From Cymodocea nodosa (Eukaryota; Streptophyta; Magnoliopsida; Alismatales; Cymodoceaceae): a stretch of 64,000 nt of DNA. Position numbers and translations under genes: made by a program. The DNA is taken from NCBI GenBank assembly GCA_036874045.1, contig CM072339.1, positions 8,687,501-8,751,500 of the forward strand, read 5' to 3'. The notes beneath the pieces are model-generated. The model did not search any database. It was not told where the DNA came from and saw only the letters and a list, made by a program, of their open reading frames with translations. The stretch's first letter is position 1. The number at the start of each line of letters is the position of its first letter. Shown one piece after another: positions 1 to 9,565 of the stretch.

Positions 1-1
1 G

Positions 2-592
2 AATGAAAACATTATAATATATCTAGGACAGAAATCATTAATTAACCAAACACATGTCATACTTGATGGATATATCTATTTAGTCACGGAAATATCATTA
101 GCATATGGATCTGATTTATACATAGTGAGCATAGACAGTTATGATGATTATATAGAAATTTTACCTATACCGAGTGAAATAGCTAAACCACCATCTGCAG
201 AATTTAATGAAATTCAAATAGGAATGTGGTATAATGAAGAAGATGATCCTACTTTATGTCTGATAAGATGGTGGGATGAACTTATGAAATTTCAAATATA
301 GATTATGGAAGACATGAATGAATGGAAGTGGGAAGAGGAGTATATTGAAATAGATGTAGAAATAGAAACTGCTACATTACCCTGAAACCAAAAAGGATCC
401 CTTTCTACATTACATATCATTAATGGTAATACACTCGTATTTGGAATTTATAATATATTGCATGTTTACAAATTAAAAAGGAACAAGAACTGCATTAAAA
501 CAAAATTAATAGCAAGAAGAACTATGCCTAAAAAGTTTGCTTGGATTGATACATTTATTCCATTTGTTTCTACTTTTCAATCATGTTCTTAA
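2..592 (+). pseudogene. F-box-associated domain protein, 3' part, inside Gypsy-F copy 1
   Basis: This is the C-terminal half of the F-box gene that is seen more completely at 58809-59948; the reading frame enters at base 2 and stops at TAA 590-592. The repeated hydrophobic strands, the CLIRWWDE stretch and the motif MEDMNEWKWEEEY are typical of the beta-rich F-box-associated region that recruits substrates in plant SCF ubiquitin ligases. Two in-frame stops, TAG 299-301 and TGA 383-385, are absent from copy 2, which has two different stops upstream. The copies therefore decayed separately from an open ancestor. No function is expected from this copy. Confidence 0.8.
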
Positions 593-2349
593 GCTGTGAT
601 TTTGTGTGTTTAATGTTGTGTATTCTGCATTTATTTTTAGAAAGAAAAAAAAAAAGAATTTTGAAGTTTTCAAGTTCATTTTATAAAAAAAAAACAAACA
701 AAACAAAATATCAATCTAGTTTGTTGGTATTTGTTCTGGGAAACCAACTAGCTTGCTTGTGAGCCACCAAAGGCATAGGAGACTAGGTTCCACACAAGAC
801 ACTGATTTATTAATATTTGTTAAATGTTATTTTGTTTTATATTCTATGTTTATCTGGGAATGAAAAGTTTTTCAGAATGAAAAATTGGAATATGCAGAAA
901 GAGATACAAATGGAACAAGGTATGTAACCAATTACTTATCCTGAATTTTAAATCAAACAAAACTTTATTCATGCCTGCTACAATTACTGTACTTATTGTC
1001 AAATCTTTTACATTGAGGACAATGCAAAATGTAGGTATGGGGGGGAGGTAATTAAAGTAACAGCCATGTAAGTTTGTTAATTAAAGGAATTAAAATGGTA
1101 CCGCAAAGTTTTGAGGAAATTGAAAATTTTTATGAACTTGCTGTAACTATCCGATAATTGAGACTGTAAAATTTTTATAAACTGCTTGAATGTTATATTT
1201 AGAAGGCTATAGAAGATGCTATAGAATTTATTATTTATGTAAATCTAGATATAATATCTTATGATTATTCTAAATTTCATGAGTTTAACAGTGTCACGAT
1301 TTTAAAATGAAATCAGAATATTTAATGCTTAATCAGAAAATTATCTGAAGTCCTGAAGGAGCTGAGATGTGAATTCTAGATTAAATGAAACACATATGAT
1401 GAAAGATACATTTACTTTGACTGATTGAACTTGTAGAATGATTTATGTGTAGATCTTATTAAACTACAGATAAAGTATGAGCTTATTGTTATGGATTCAT
1501 ATTTTTAATAAATGATAGAAGCAGGATTATATGAGATTGGTGTTTTACTACATCTGTATTAATGAAATATGTGCATATACAGTATGTGATTAATGCTTTG
1601 TTTTGTGTTTGCATTTATTTTTAGAAAAAAAGAAAAAAAGAAAAAAGAAAGAAAAAAACTTTGAGAGTTTATTGACTTGTTTGATCACGAGCCTTTTGTA
1701 CTTTAGCATATAGGTATGTAAGGATTGTTGACCTAAAAAAGGACTTTGAAAATCTGGCAACCTAAGATCCTGATCAGATCTGGGATTGTTGATTGAAAGC
1801 TCGTTACATGGGTACATTAGAAAGTTCTTGTATGATTCAAGCTTGTCAAATTAACTTTTAAAGTACACAAAAAAAAAAAAAACATATACTGTTCTGAAAA
1901 GATACAAGTGTTTTGTGAAATACAGATATCTTATGAATCGAGTATATTTTCTGTTATCTAGAATTGCTGAAATATGAATCTGGAATTGACTTTTGAAGTT
2001 GTTTAATGGAAATACAATTCTTTATTCTACTTGTCTTAATCAGATTGAATTGGATTGTACTTTGATTTGTATGTTGTTGAAATTTCATCTAGAAAAACTT
2101 ATTGGAAAATTCAGGATAACAGATGATGAAAAGAAGAACAAACGATAATATAATTAACACCTATATGAAAATGATATACTTTGTATGTAATTTACATATA
2201 TTCTAAATATCTTTGCTGGTTGATTACTGAAACATACAGAATATATGTTTATGTTGAACAGAAGAAAAAAAATAAAAGGGGAAGAATTAATTCTAGCACT
2301 TTTTAAAAGACCAATTAATTAGATCTTAGTTTGCTAAGGGACTAGCAAA
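593..2349 (+). other. Non-coding tail of Gypsy-F copy 1, partly shared with copia elements
   Basis: No credible gene is present. The stretch holds several poly(A)/poly(AG) runs, a first purine tract at 1034-1048, and from about 1170 a long region that aligns by eye with the pol-to-accessory-ORF spacer of the copia elements (16040-16560 and 18164-18720). Matching landmarks include the 'gagtttattga...gccttttgtact' and 'aggtatgtaaggatt' stretches near 1664-1725. The open frame at 1590-1817 on the minus strand is low-complexity and is a shadow. Confidence 0.7.
1034..1048 (+). promoter_or_regulatory. Internal purine tract resembling a polypurine tract
   Basis: The sequence ggtatgggggggagg follows an 'acattgaggacaatgcaaaatgt' context like that before the plus-strand primer of Athila-type elements, and it is conserved at 60388-60402 in copy 2. 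It lies 1.3 kb upstream of the LTR, so it is not the tract that borders the LTR. It may be a remnant of an older 3' end or a second central-type tract. Confidence 0.45.
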
Positions 2350-2367
2350 ATTTAGGTATGGGGGAAG
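2350..2367 (+). promoter_or_regulatory. Polypurine tract of Gypsy-F copy 1
   Basis: A purine-rich run, atttaggtatgggggaag, lies directly against the LTR start TGTTTAG at 2368. This is the expected primer site for plus-strand DNA synthesis. The same run abuts the LTR of copy 2 at 61714/61715. Confidence 0.75.
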
Positions 2368-4271
2368 TGTTTAGAATGAAAAAGTGCATATTATTAACGG
2401 TTAAATGATGGTTAATTACATAATATTTAGCTTATCATATGAGAATTAAGCCATTATGTTATAATTGCACTATTATATGCTTTAATTGAAGAATCTGCTT
2501 AATTTTGGGGAATTAATGTTAATTTAGTACATTTATGAACTGTCGGTAAGTTGCAGGCTGTGAAATATTTAAATATCTGAATTTTCTGATATTTCGGACA
2601 GTTATGTTTAACAGACCGAATATGTATCGGATAGTTATGTTTAAATTGCCGAACAGTTATGTTTAGAGAGAATATTTTATTATTTCCAAATGTACACATG
2701 TCGAGATCTGGTAGATTTACTTAAGTTATAACTCGTTAAGTTAGCATAACTGTACGCGTTGAGTTGCTATGTTGACCACTAATGCAACGCGTTAGGTTAG
2801 CGTTATAAACTTAAGTTGTTAGTTTTGCACGTGTTTTATAGTTAAATCAACGAAGAAAGTCCGTTGAGTTATCTGTAACTCCATAGACTATATATTTTCT
2901 AATATGCCACTGTAGCGGTTGCAGAAACAGACAGTTGGAAGGAAAAACCACGTTTGCACGTATCAAGCAGGAATTCAATCGCATAGGGAGAAAGAAATCA
3001 TCGTCGTTGATCTGAAGGAAGGAAATCCAACCGATCATTCAAGCAGAAGCAGTTACTACTGAAGAAATATAAAAGAAAAGAAGAAAAAAAGAAGGTGTGT
3101 GTGATCGATGGACGGCAAGTGTATACAAAGGAGGAGCACCGAGCTTTCTGCAGACAATATCGGCGATTCTCCGAAGTATCACACCAACCATCGTTATCAC
3201 CACCATAATCACCAATCATCGGAGGTTTGTGAGGATACTTGCCTGATGTCGGGTCGATTCCGAGCCAAACACAATGCCTGACAACCACTGTGAGGAGTGA
3301 TCGCGTCGCGGGAAGGGAAGACATTTTCACCAAGCATCGACTCATATTTCAGGAGATCGTAAAGCTTTTAGCCTTGGCTTCGGGTTGATGCCTGTATGCT
3401 GAAGAGGAGATCATCTTGCAATTCTGGACTCGCGATTCTATAGGGAGAGGAGACAAAATTGTACGTGGTTTAATTTTCAGTGGTGTAATCACGTTGCAAG
3501 TAGTGTCGGAAGTATTTACTATCAAGTGAGATTACTTTACATTTCACCTTTCGCCCATTTCCATGTTCACATCAAAACAAAAATACCAAAAACAATTTAT
3601 CTTTGTTTGTATGTTGTATTTGAGTGTTGTATTGTTTGTGTTGTATCGTGATTAATGTTATCTGTATCAGTTTTATGATTGTTTTATGTTAGTTTTAATT
3701 TTACAGTTTACTGAAATTGGTTCGTACAAAAAACTTAAAGATTTTAATGGTTACTGTTTGAATCATCTGAATGTTAGTATTGCTTAATGATAAATCCAAT
3801 GTTAACTAGCATTAAAAAGCTTAATTGATGTTATTTACAATCTGTGGAATCGCCCAATGGTTGGCCAAATTCCTCTGTAAATAGTAGTATTATAAAGAAG
3901 AGATAGGTTCGTGGAGTTAACTTAAGTCCACGAGGATAGTCCATTGAGTTAGCCATAACTCAACGAACTTAGTCCGTTGAGTTAATTGTAACTCAACGGA
4001 GTGCTTATTGAATATAAATTTGAATTGTTCACAATCAAACATTTCTTAAATTCGTCAGCAATTCCCTATGGGATCAACCTGTACTTGCACACTGATACAA
4101 TAGACACTGTGCACTTGTAGTTAAAGTACAAATTGGAATTAATATCTAAATTGTATTAAAGGTTGTTTGTTTACTTCTAAAAGAAAGAATAGGCATAAAG
4201 ATAAATTAACTAAGTAAAAATAGAAGCAACAAATCCAAGTTTTTCTAGTGAAGTGCTAGGAAAGCCAAACA
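2368..4271 (+). repeat. 3' LTR of Gypsy-F copy 1 (about 1.9 kb)
   Basis: The LTR starts TGTTTAG and ends CCAAACA, giving short terminal inverted repeats (TGTTT/AAACA). It begins right after the purine tract and matches 61715-63579 along its length. It contains stem-loop motifs near 2567-2660 (TTCGGACAGTTA type) and three in a row at 3910-3999, an AACTCGTTAAGTTA block at 2731-2835 shared with the copia LTR, and an A/T-rich TATA candidate near 3066. The minus-strand ORFs in it are shadows. Confidence 0.85.
3910..3999. repeat. Three consecutive stem-loop motifs in the Gypsy-F LTR
   Basis: Stem 1 is cgtggagttaa/ttaagtccacg around 3910-3932, with one mismatch. Stem 2 is TTGAGTTA-gcca-TAACTCAA around 3944-3964. 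Stem 3 is CCGTTGAGTTA (3974-3984), loop attg, TAACTCAACGG (3989-3999), a perfect 11 bp stem. The same trio occurs in copy 2 near 63208-63305 and in weaker form near 24295-24390. Confidence 0.75.
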
Positions 4272-6815
4272 ATGATGTATGCAAAATTATTGATAAAAGT
4301 ACAGATGAACTTAAGTTTATTACTAAAAGAAAAGGTTCTGTATGTATTTTATCTTTACCTTCTGGTGTAGTTGATTTAAATTCATGTTTGCTAGCTGAAA
4401 CTAGTGATGCATATCTATGGCATAGAAGCATCAGGCATATAAATATGAAATTGTTACATAAATTGTGTAGAAAACATTTAGTGAGAGGTTTACCAAAGAT
4501 TAAATACTCAAAAGATTTTATGTGTGATGCATGTGAGTTAGGAAAACTTCACAAAAACTCTTTTAAATCCAAAACTGATATATCAAGCAAGAGAGTCTTA
4601 GAACTTACACATATGGATCTATTTGGACCAACAAGAAGCATAAGTCTAGGCGGTAAATGGTATGTATTTGTTTTAGTAGATAACTTATCTAGATATACTT
4701 GGGTATATTTTCTAGCATCTAAGATAGAAGTTTTTGAAAAGTTTAAAATGTTTTGCAATCTTGTTCAAAATGAACAAAGTGTCTCTATTAAAAAATTTAG
4801 GAGTGATCATGGTAAAGAATTTGAAAATGATCAAATGGATAATTACTGTAAAGATCATGGCATTGATCACAGATTTTCTTTTCCAAGAGCACTGTCTCAA
4901 AATGGTGTTGTTGAGAGAAAGAATAGATCACTTCAAGAAATGGCCAGAACTATGTTAAATTAACATTATTTATCTCAAAATCTTTGGGCTGAAGTAGTGA
5001 ATACAGCTTATTATATTATTAACAGAAGTCACTTAAGACCTCTTGTTAATAAAACTCCTTTTGAAATTATGTTTGATAGGGTTCCAAAAATTTCCTATAT
5101 GAAACCATTTGGCTGCAAGTGCTTTATCCTTAACACTAAGGATAAAATGGATAAATTTCAAGCCAAAGCGGATGAAGGAATTTTTTGTAAGTTACTCTAC
5201 TAGAAGTAAAGCATATAGAGTATATAACAAGACTTCTAGAACTATTGAAGAATCCCTCCATGTAAGCTTCAATGAAAATTCTCTTAAAGAATCTCAATCT
5301 AAAGCTGATAATGATGATATGATCAATTTCCCGAAAGAATTAGAGATCAATAGAGAGATTGATGATTTATCTGAGAAAATCAAAAATATGAACTTAAATG
5401 ATCAAACTAATGATGAAAGTGATGGAGTTTCAGATGTTGATGAGAATATTGAGGAAAATCAGAGAAATTGGTGTTATTCTTCATCACATCCCATTACTCA
5501 AGTCATTGGTAATATTAATGAGGGAGTTAAAACTAGAGCTTCAGTAAATTTAAATAGTATGTGTATGTTTGTTTCTATGGTGGAACCAAGGAATATACAA
5601 GAACCATTATCTGATGAAAATTGGATAGTGGCAATGCAAGAAGAACTAAATCAATTCATCAGAAATGATGTATGGGAATTAGTCTCTCCACCAGAAAATC
5701 AGTCCATAATAGGTACAAAGTGGATCTTTAGAAACAAAACTAACGAAACTGGTCAAATTATAAGGAATAAAGCTAGATTAGTTGCACAATGGTATACACA
5801 GGAAGAAGGATTAGATTATGATGAAACATTTGCTCCTGTGGCTAGGTTAGAAAGTATTAGAATATTATTGGCCTATGCTTGTTATATGGATTTTAAACTA
5901 TATCAAATGGATGTTAAGAGTGTATTTCTAAACGGGTTAATTAATGAAGAAGTTTATGTAAAACAACCACCTAGATTTGAAGATATTAAAAATCGTGACT
6001 ATGTATAAATTGAAGAAAACCTTATATGGTTTGAAGCAAGCACCTAGATCGTGATATGAAAGGTTATCTACTTTTTTAATAGAACAAGGATATATCATGG
6101 GAAAAGTAGATCATACTCTATTTATCAAGAGAGATGATAAAGATCAGATTGTTGTCCAAATATATGTAGATGATATAATCTTTGGAGCAACTTCTAACAA
6201 ACTGATAAAAATATTTTCTGAAGAGATGACTAGTCAGTTTGAAATGAGTATGATAGGAGAACTTTCATATTTTCTAAGACTTCAAATTAAGCAAATGGAT
6301 AAAGGTATATTTTTAAATTAGGAAAAATATGCAAATGAAATGCTTAAGAAATTTAATTTTAGTGATACAAGGATTCGAAGAACTCCTATGAGTACTTCTT
6401 TAAAGTTAGATATTGATGACATAGGAAAATCAATAGACTAAAGAAAATATAGAAGTGTGATTGGTTCTTTACTTTATTTGATAGCTAGTAGACCTGATAT
6501 TATGTTTGCTATGTGTGCTTGTGCTAGATTTCAATTTAATCCTAAAGAATCATACTCAATTGTTGTTAAAAGAATATTTAGATATATACAAGGAACTAAA
6601 AATTTCGGACTGTATTATTCTAAGGATAGTTCAACAGATCTTATAGGATATACTGATGCTGATTACGTGCGATCTAAGTCTGATAGAAAAAGTACCAGTG
6701 GCACATGTCAATTACTTGGAAATAATTTTGTGTCATGGTTTAGTAAAAAGCAAAACTGTGTAGCACTTTCAACCACTGAAGCTAAATATGTTGTTGTTGC
6801 ATTGTGTTGCACTTA
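4272..6815 (+). pseudogene. Copia A1 pol: integrase, reverse transcriptase, start of RNase H
   Basis: The reading starts just downstream of the protease and has the pre-integrase zinc region (LWHRSIRH ... CDACELGK), the integrase core with HMDLFGPT, RSDHGKEF and the catalytic Glu in GVVERKNRS, then the reverse transcriptase with YVDD at about 6163-6174, and RNase H motifs (GYTDADYV, STTEAKY). It is non-functional: a TAA at 4961-4963, a frameshift near 5195, another near 6005, and in-frame stops at about 6051, 6319 and 6438. The frame is cut at 6815, inside the motif corresponding to ALCCTQILWIRQ, by insertion of A2; the coding sequence resumes at 15737. Confidence 0.9.
6811..6815. repeat. Target-site duplication, left copy (ACTTA)
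   Basis: The five bases ACTTA precede the inverted LTR end TGTAGG at 6816 and recur at 15732-15736 straight after the other element end. Removing 6816-15736 restores the A1 RNase H reading across the junction. Confidence 0.92.
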
Positions 6816-6882
6816 TGTAGGATCATATGGCTACACAAGAAGGGGGTGAATTATGTATTTTTAATATTTTCTGAAATATAAT
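6816..6882 (-). repeat. Remnant (67 bp) of the A2 3' LTR
   Basis: The stretch matches the inverse of the copia A LTR end (tgtaggatc...ggctacacaag...gtgaatt...) and stops at 'aatataattg'. The next bases (about 6883-6905) include cccctcttgtgta, which resembles the LTR tail in the opposite orientation and looks like filler at a repair junction. Beyond it the sequence matches the region just before the accessory ORF (compare 49680-49745). Confidence 0.8.
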
Positions 6883-7774
6883 TGCCCCTCTTGTGTAATT
6901 GCACTTAGGTTAACATCGTCGCAGGTTGTAACAGCAACAAGCGGGAAATATTTTCTTGACAAAGTTTACAAATGACCTAAGTGCCTGTGTGGTAAGTGTT
7001 TAAATAGGGTTTTAGGCGAATAACTCAACGTGAAGAGAAGTCAGGTTTAGATATTAAATAAATATTGAATAAAGTTTATTCAATCAAGGTACCCGAAATA
7101 TTCAAGTATAACTCGTTGAGTTAACTAACCTAACAAGTAAAACGCTGTCTAGAGGCAGTTTTACACGTTACCTTATCTAACATAACGTCTAGTTAGTACA
7201 CATAAACAAGTTTCGGATGCTTCCAACTAAAACGTTCCGAAAACAACACATAGGCTAAACTTAACATTATCTTGAGAACATTTTAAACTATTCGAACATT
7301 TTTGTCCTTTCAATCTAAAATAGTTTGTTTGTCTTTTTAAATTATTTCATCAAGATTTTAAGAGGACATTAATTCAGATTAACCATGACAAGTTTAAGAT
7401 GAGTTACAGTTTAAGATGATTAACAGTTTAAGATGAGTTACATATAACTTATTCTACAAGTTTAATCAATTAAGTCAAATTTATGCATGATCATATGCAT
7501 TTTCCTTGATTCAAAGAAAACATTTAATCAAAATTTCAGAATGTCAGAGGTATTTAATGTTTTTCATTTACACTTCCACTTAAAATCGTAAAAACCATTC
7601 AAATTTATAAACTACTTAAAATCAATAAGATACTACTATGATTTTACAATAAATATATAGTATCTTAAGCAGCAGTTTAGATATTACTTTAGATATTTAT
7701 AATAAGTATATAATATCTATGAGGTGAACAACATCATCAATAATATTTATCTTTTTATGTGGAGTTTAAGCATT
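6883..7774 (-). other. A2 spacer between pol and the (deleted) accessory ORF
   Basis: No gene is seen. The right part (about 7400-7774) matches 50910-51260 in A6 and, inverted, the A1 spacer after 16035. The left part (6900-7100) matches the leader of the accessory ORF, and the ORF itself is missing. It includes the inverse of the Gypsy-F-like spacer in shortened form. Confidence 0.65.
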
Positions 7775-9565
7775 TTATACATCACATAGCCTACAGATAC
7801 CTAAATTTAATCTAATGTTGCATAATGTGTTTTCGTCTAGAGGTTTTGTAAATATATCAGCTAATTGATTTTTACTAGACACAAATTCTAATTTAATTTT
7901 TCCTTTAATTACGTTATCTCTTAGAAAATGATGTCTAACCTCTATATGCTTTGCTTTTGAATGTAATACAGGATTTTTGGAAAGATTTATTGCAGAACTA
8001 CTGTCACAATAAATCTCAGTTGTATCATAAGATAATCCAAAATCTTCTAAAGTTTGCCTTATCCACAGAATCTGAGTGCAACACAGTGCAGCAGCAACAT
8101 ATTCAGCTTCTGTAGTAGAAAGTACTACACAGTTTTGCTTTTTACTAAACCATGATACCAAATTATTTCCCAATAATTGACATATGCCACTGGTACTCTT
8201 TCTATCAGATTTAGATCCTACATAATCAGCATTAGTATATCCTATAAGATCTATTGAACTATCCTTAGAATAATACAGTCTAAAATTTTTAGTTCCTTGT
8301 ATATATCTAAATATTCTTTTAACTACAATTAAGTGTGATTCTTTAGGATTAGATTGAAATCTAGCACAAACACACACAGCAAACATAATATCAAGTCTAC
8401 TAGCAGTCAAATAAAGTAAAGAACCAATTATACTTCTATATTTTCTTCTGTATTTTCCTATGTCATCAATATCTAACTTTAAAGTAGTACTCATAGGAGT
8501 TCCTAGAATCCTTGTATCCTTAAAATTAAATTTCTTAAGCATTTCATCTACATATTTTTCCTGATTTAAAAATATACCTTTATCCATTTGCTTAATTTGA
8601 AGTCCTAGAAAATATGAAAGTTCTCCTATCATACTCATTTCAAACTGATTAGTCATCTCTTCAGAGAATATTTTTATCAACTTATCAGAGGTTGCTCCAA
8701 AGATTATATCATCCACGTATATTTGAACAACAATCTGATCTTTACCATCTCTCTTAATAAATAGAGTATGATCCACTTTTCCCATGATATAGCCTTTTTC
8801 TATTAAAAAAGTAGACAATCTTTCATACCATGATCTAGGTGCTTGCTTCAAACCATATAAGGCTTTCTTCAATTTATACACAAAGTTAGGATTTTTAATA
8901 TCTTCAAATCTAGGTGGTTGTTTTACATAGACTTCTTCATTAATTAAACCATTTAGAAATGCACTCTTTACATCCATTTGATATAATTTAAAATCCATAT
9001 AACAAGCATAGGCCAATAATATTCTAATACTTTCTAACCTAGCCACAGGAGCAAATGTTTCATCATAATCTAATCCTTCTTCTTGTGTATACCCTTGTGC
9101 ACCTAATCTAGCTTTATTCCTTATAACTTGACCAGTTTCGTTAGTTTTGTTTCTAAAGATCCACTTCGTACCTATTATGGATTGATTTTCTAGTAGAGAG
9201 ACTAATTCCCATACATCATTTCTAATGAATTGATTTAGTTCTTCTTGCATTGCCACTATCCAATTTTCATCAGATAATGGTTCTTGTATATTCCTTGGTT
9301 CCACCATAGAAACAAACATACACATACTATTTAAATTTACTGAAGCTCTAGTTTTAACTCCCTCATTAATATTACCAATGACTTGAGTAATGGGATGTGA
9401 TGAACAATAACGCCAATTTCTCTGATTTTCCTCAATATTCTCATCAACATCTGAAGGTACATCACTTTCATCATTAGTTTGATCATTTAAGTTCATATTT
9501 TTGATTTTCTCAGATAAATCATCAATCTCTCTATTGATCTCTAACTCTTTTAGAAGATTGATCAA
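7775..9565 (-). CDS. Copia A2 reverse transcriptase-RNase H, open over 596 codons
   Basis: This is the best-preserved coding stretch in the window: an uninterrupted frame for the linker after integrase, the complete reverse transcriptase and RNase H. Visible motifs are the RT start (WIVAMQEELNQF, TKWIFRNK), GLDYDETFAPVARLES, YVDDIIFGAT with the two catalytic Asp, KALYGLKQAPRSWYERL, and RNase H (YTNADYVGSKSDRKSTSG, STTEAEY, the CDSSSAINLSKNP region, KHIEVRHHFLRD). RNase H begins YTNADY where A1 has YTDADY. It is part of a longer polyprotein: the frame continues upstream (stop just above 9565), so the start codon given is not a real initiator. Stops and a frameshift upstream mean the full polyprotein cannot be made. 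Confidence 0.85.
   Translation of the reverse strand: MINLLKELEINREIDDLSEKIKNMNLNDQTNDESDVPSDVDENIEENQRNWRYCSSHPITQVIGNINEGVKTRASVNLNSMCMFVSMVEPRNIQEPLSDENWIVAMQEELNQFIRNDVWELVSLLENQSIIGTKWIFRNKTNETGQVIRNKARLGAQGYTQEEGLDYDETFAPVARLESIRILLAYACYMDFKLYQMDVKSAFLNGLINEEVYVKQPPRFEDIKNPNFVYKLKKALYGLKQAPRSWYERLSTFLIEKGYIMGKVDHTLFIKRDGKDQIVVQIYVDDIIFGATSDKLIKIFSEEMTNQFEMSMIGELSYFLGLQIKQMDKGIFLNQEKYVDEMLKKFNFKDTRILGTPMSTTLKLDIDDIGKYRRKYRSIIGSLLYLTASRLDIMFAVCVCARFQSNPKESHLIVVKRIFRYIQGTKNFRLYYSKDSSIDLIGYTNADYVGSKSDRKSTSGICQLLGNNLVSWFSKKQNCVVLSTTEAEYVAAALCCTQILWIRQTLEDFGLSYDTTEIYCDSSSAINLSKNPVLHSKAKHIEVRHHFLRDNVIKGKIKLEFVSSKNQLADIFTKPLDENTLCNIRLNLGICRLCDV

Larger units (their letters stand above)
1..4271 (+). 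mobile_element. Gypsy-F retrotransposon, copy 1 (3' part: F-box ORF end, tail, PPT, 3' LTR)
   Basis: This segment is nearly collinear with 59357-63579, the second copy. It enters the window inside the F-box ORF, continues through a 1.8 kb non-coding tail and a purine tract, and ends with a complete LTR. At 4272 the sequence switches abruptly to copia integrase coding sequence. In copy 2 the same LTR end is followed by copia gag instead, so the two copies sit at different targets and 4271 is a true element end. The 5' half lies outside the window. The likely target repeat is atgat (4272-4276), which cannot be confirmed without the other flank. Confidence 0.85.

Noticed and set aside
1590..1817. 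Repeated minus-strand ORF beginning MYPCNEL (also 60975-61157)
   Set aside because: It is low-complexity (poly-Phe from an A-run) in the non-coding tail; the shared sequence is explained by the two element copies.
2998..3345. Minus-strand ORF of 115 codons in the Gypsy-F LTR (also 62347-62652)
   Set aside because: It is in an LTR and its C-terminus is a run of Phe/Ser from an A-rich tract; no domain; frame differs in details between copies.
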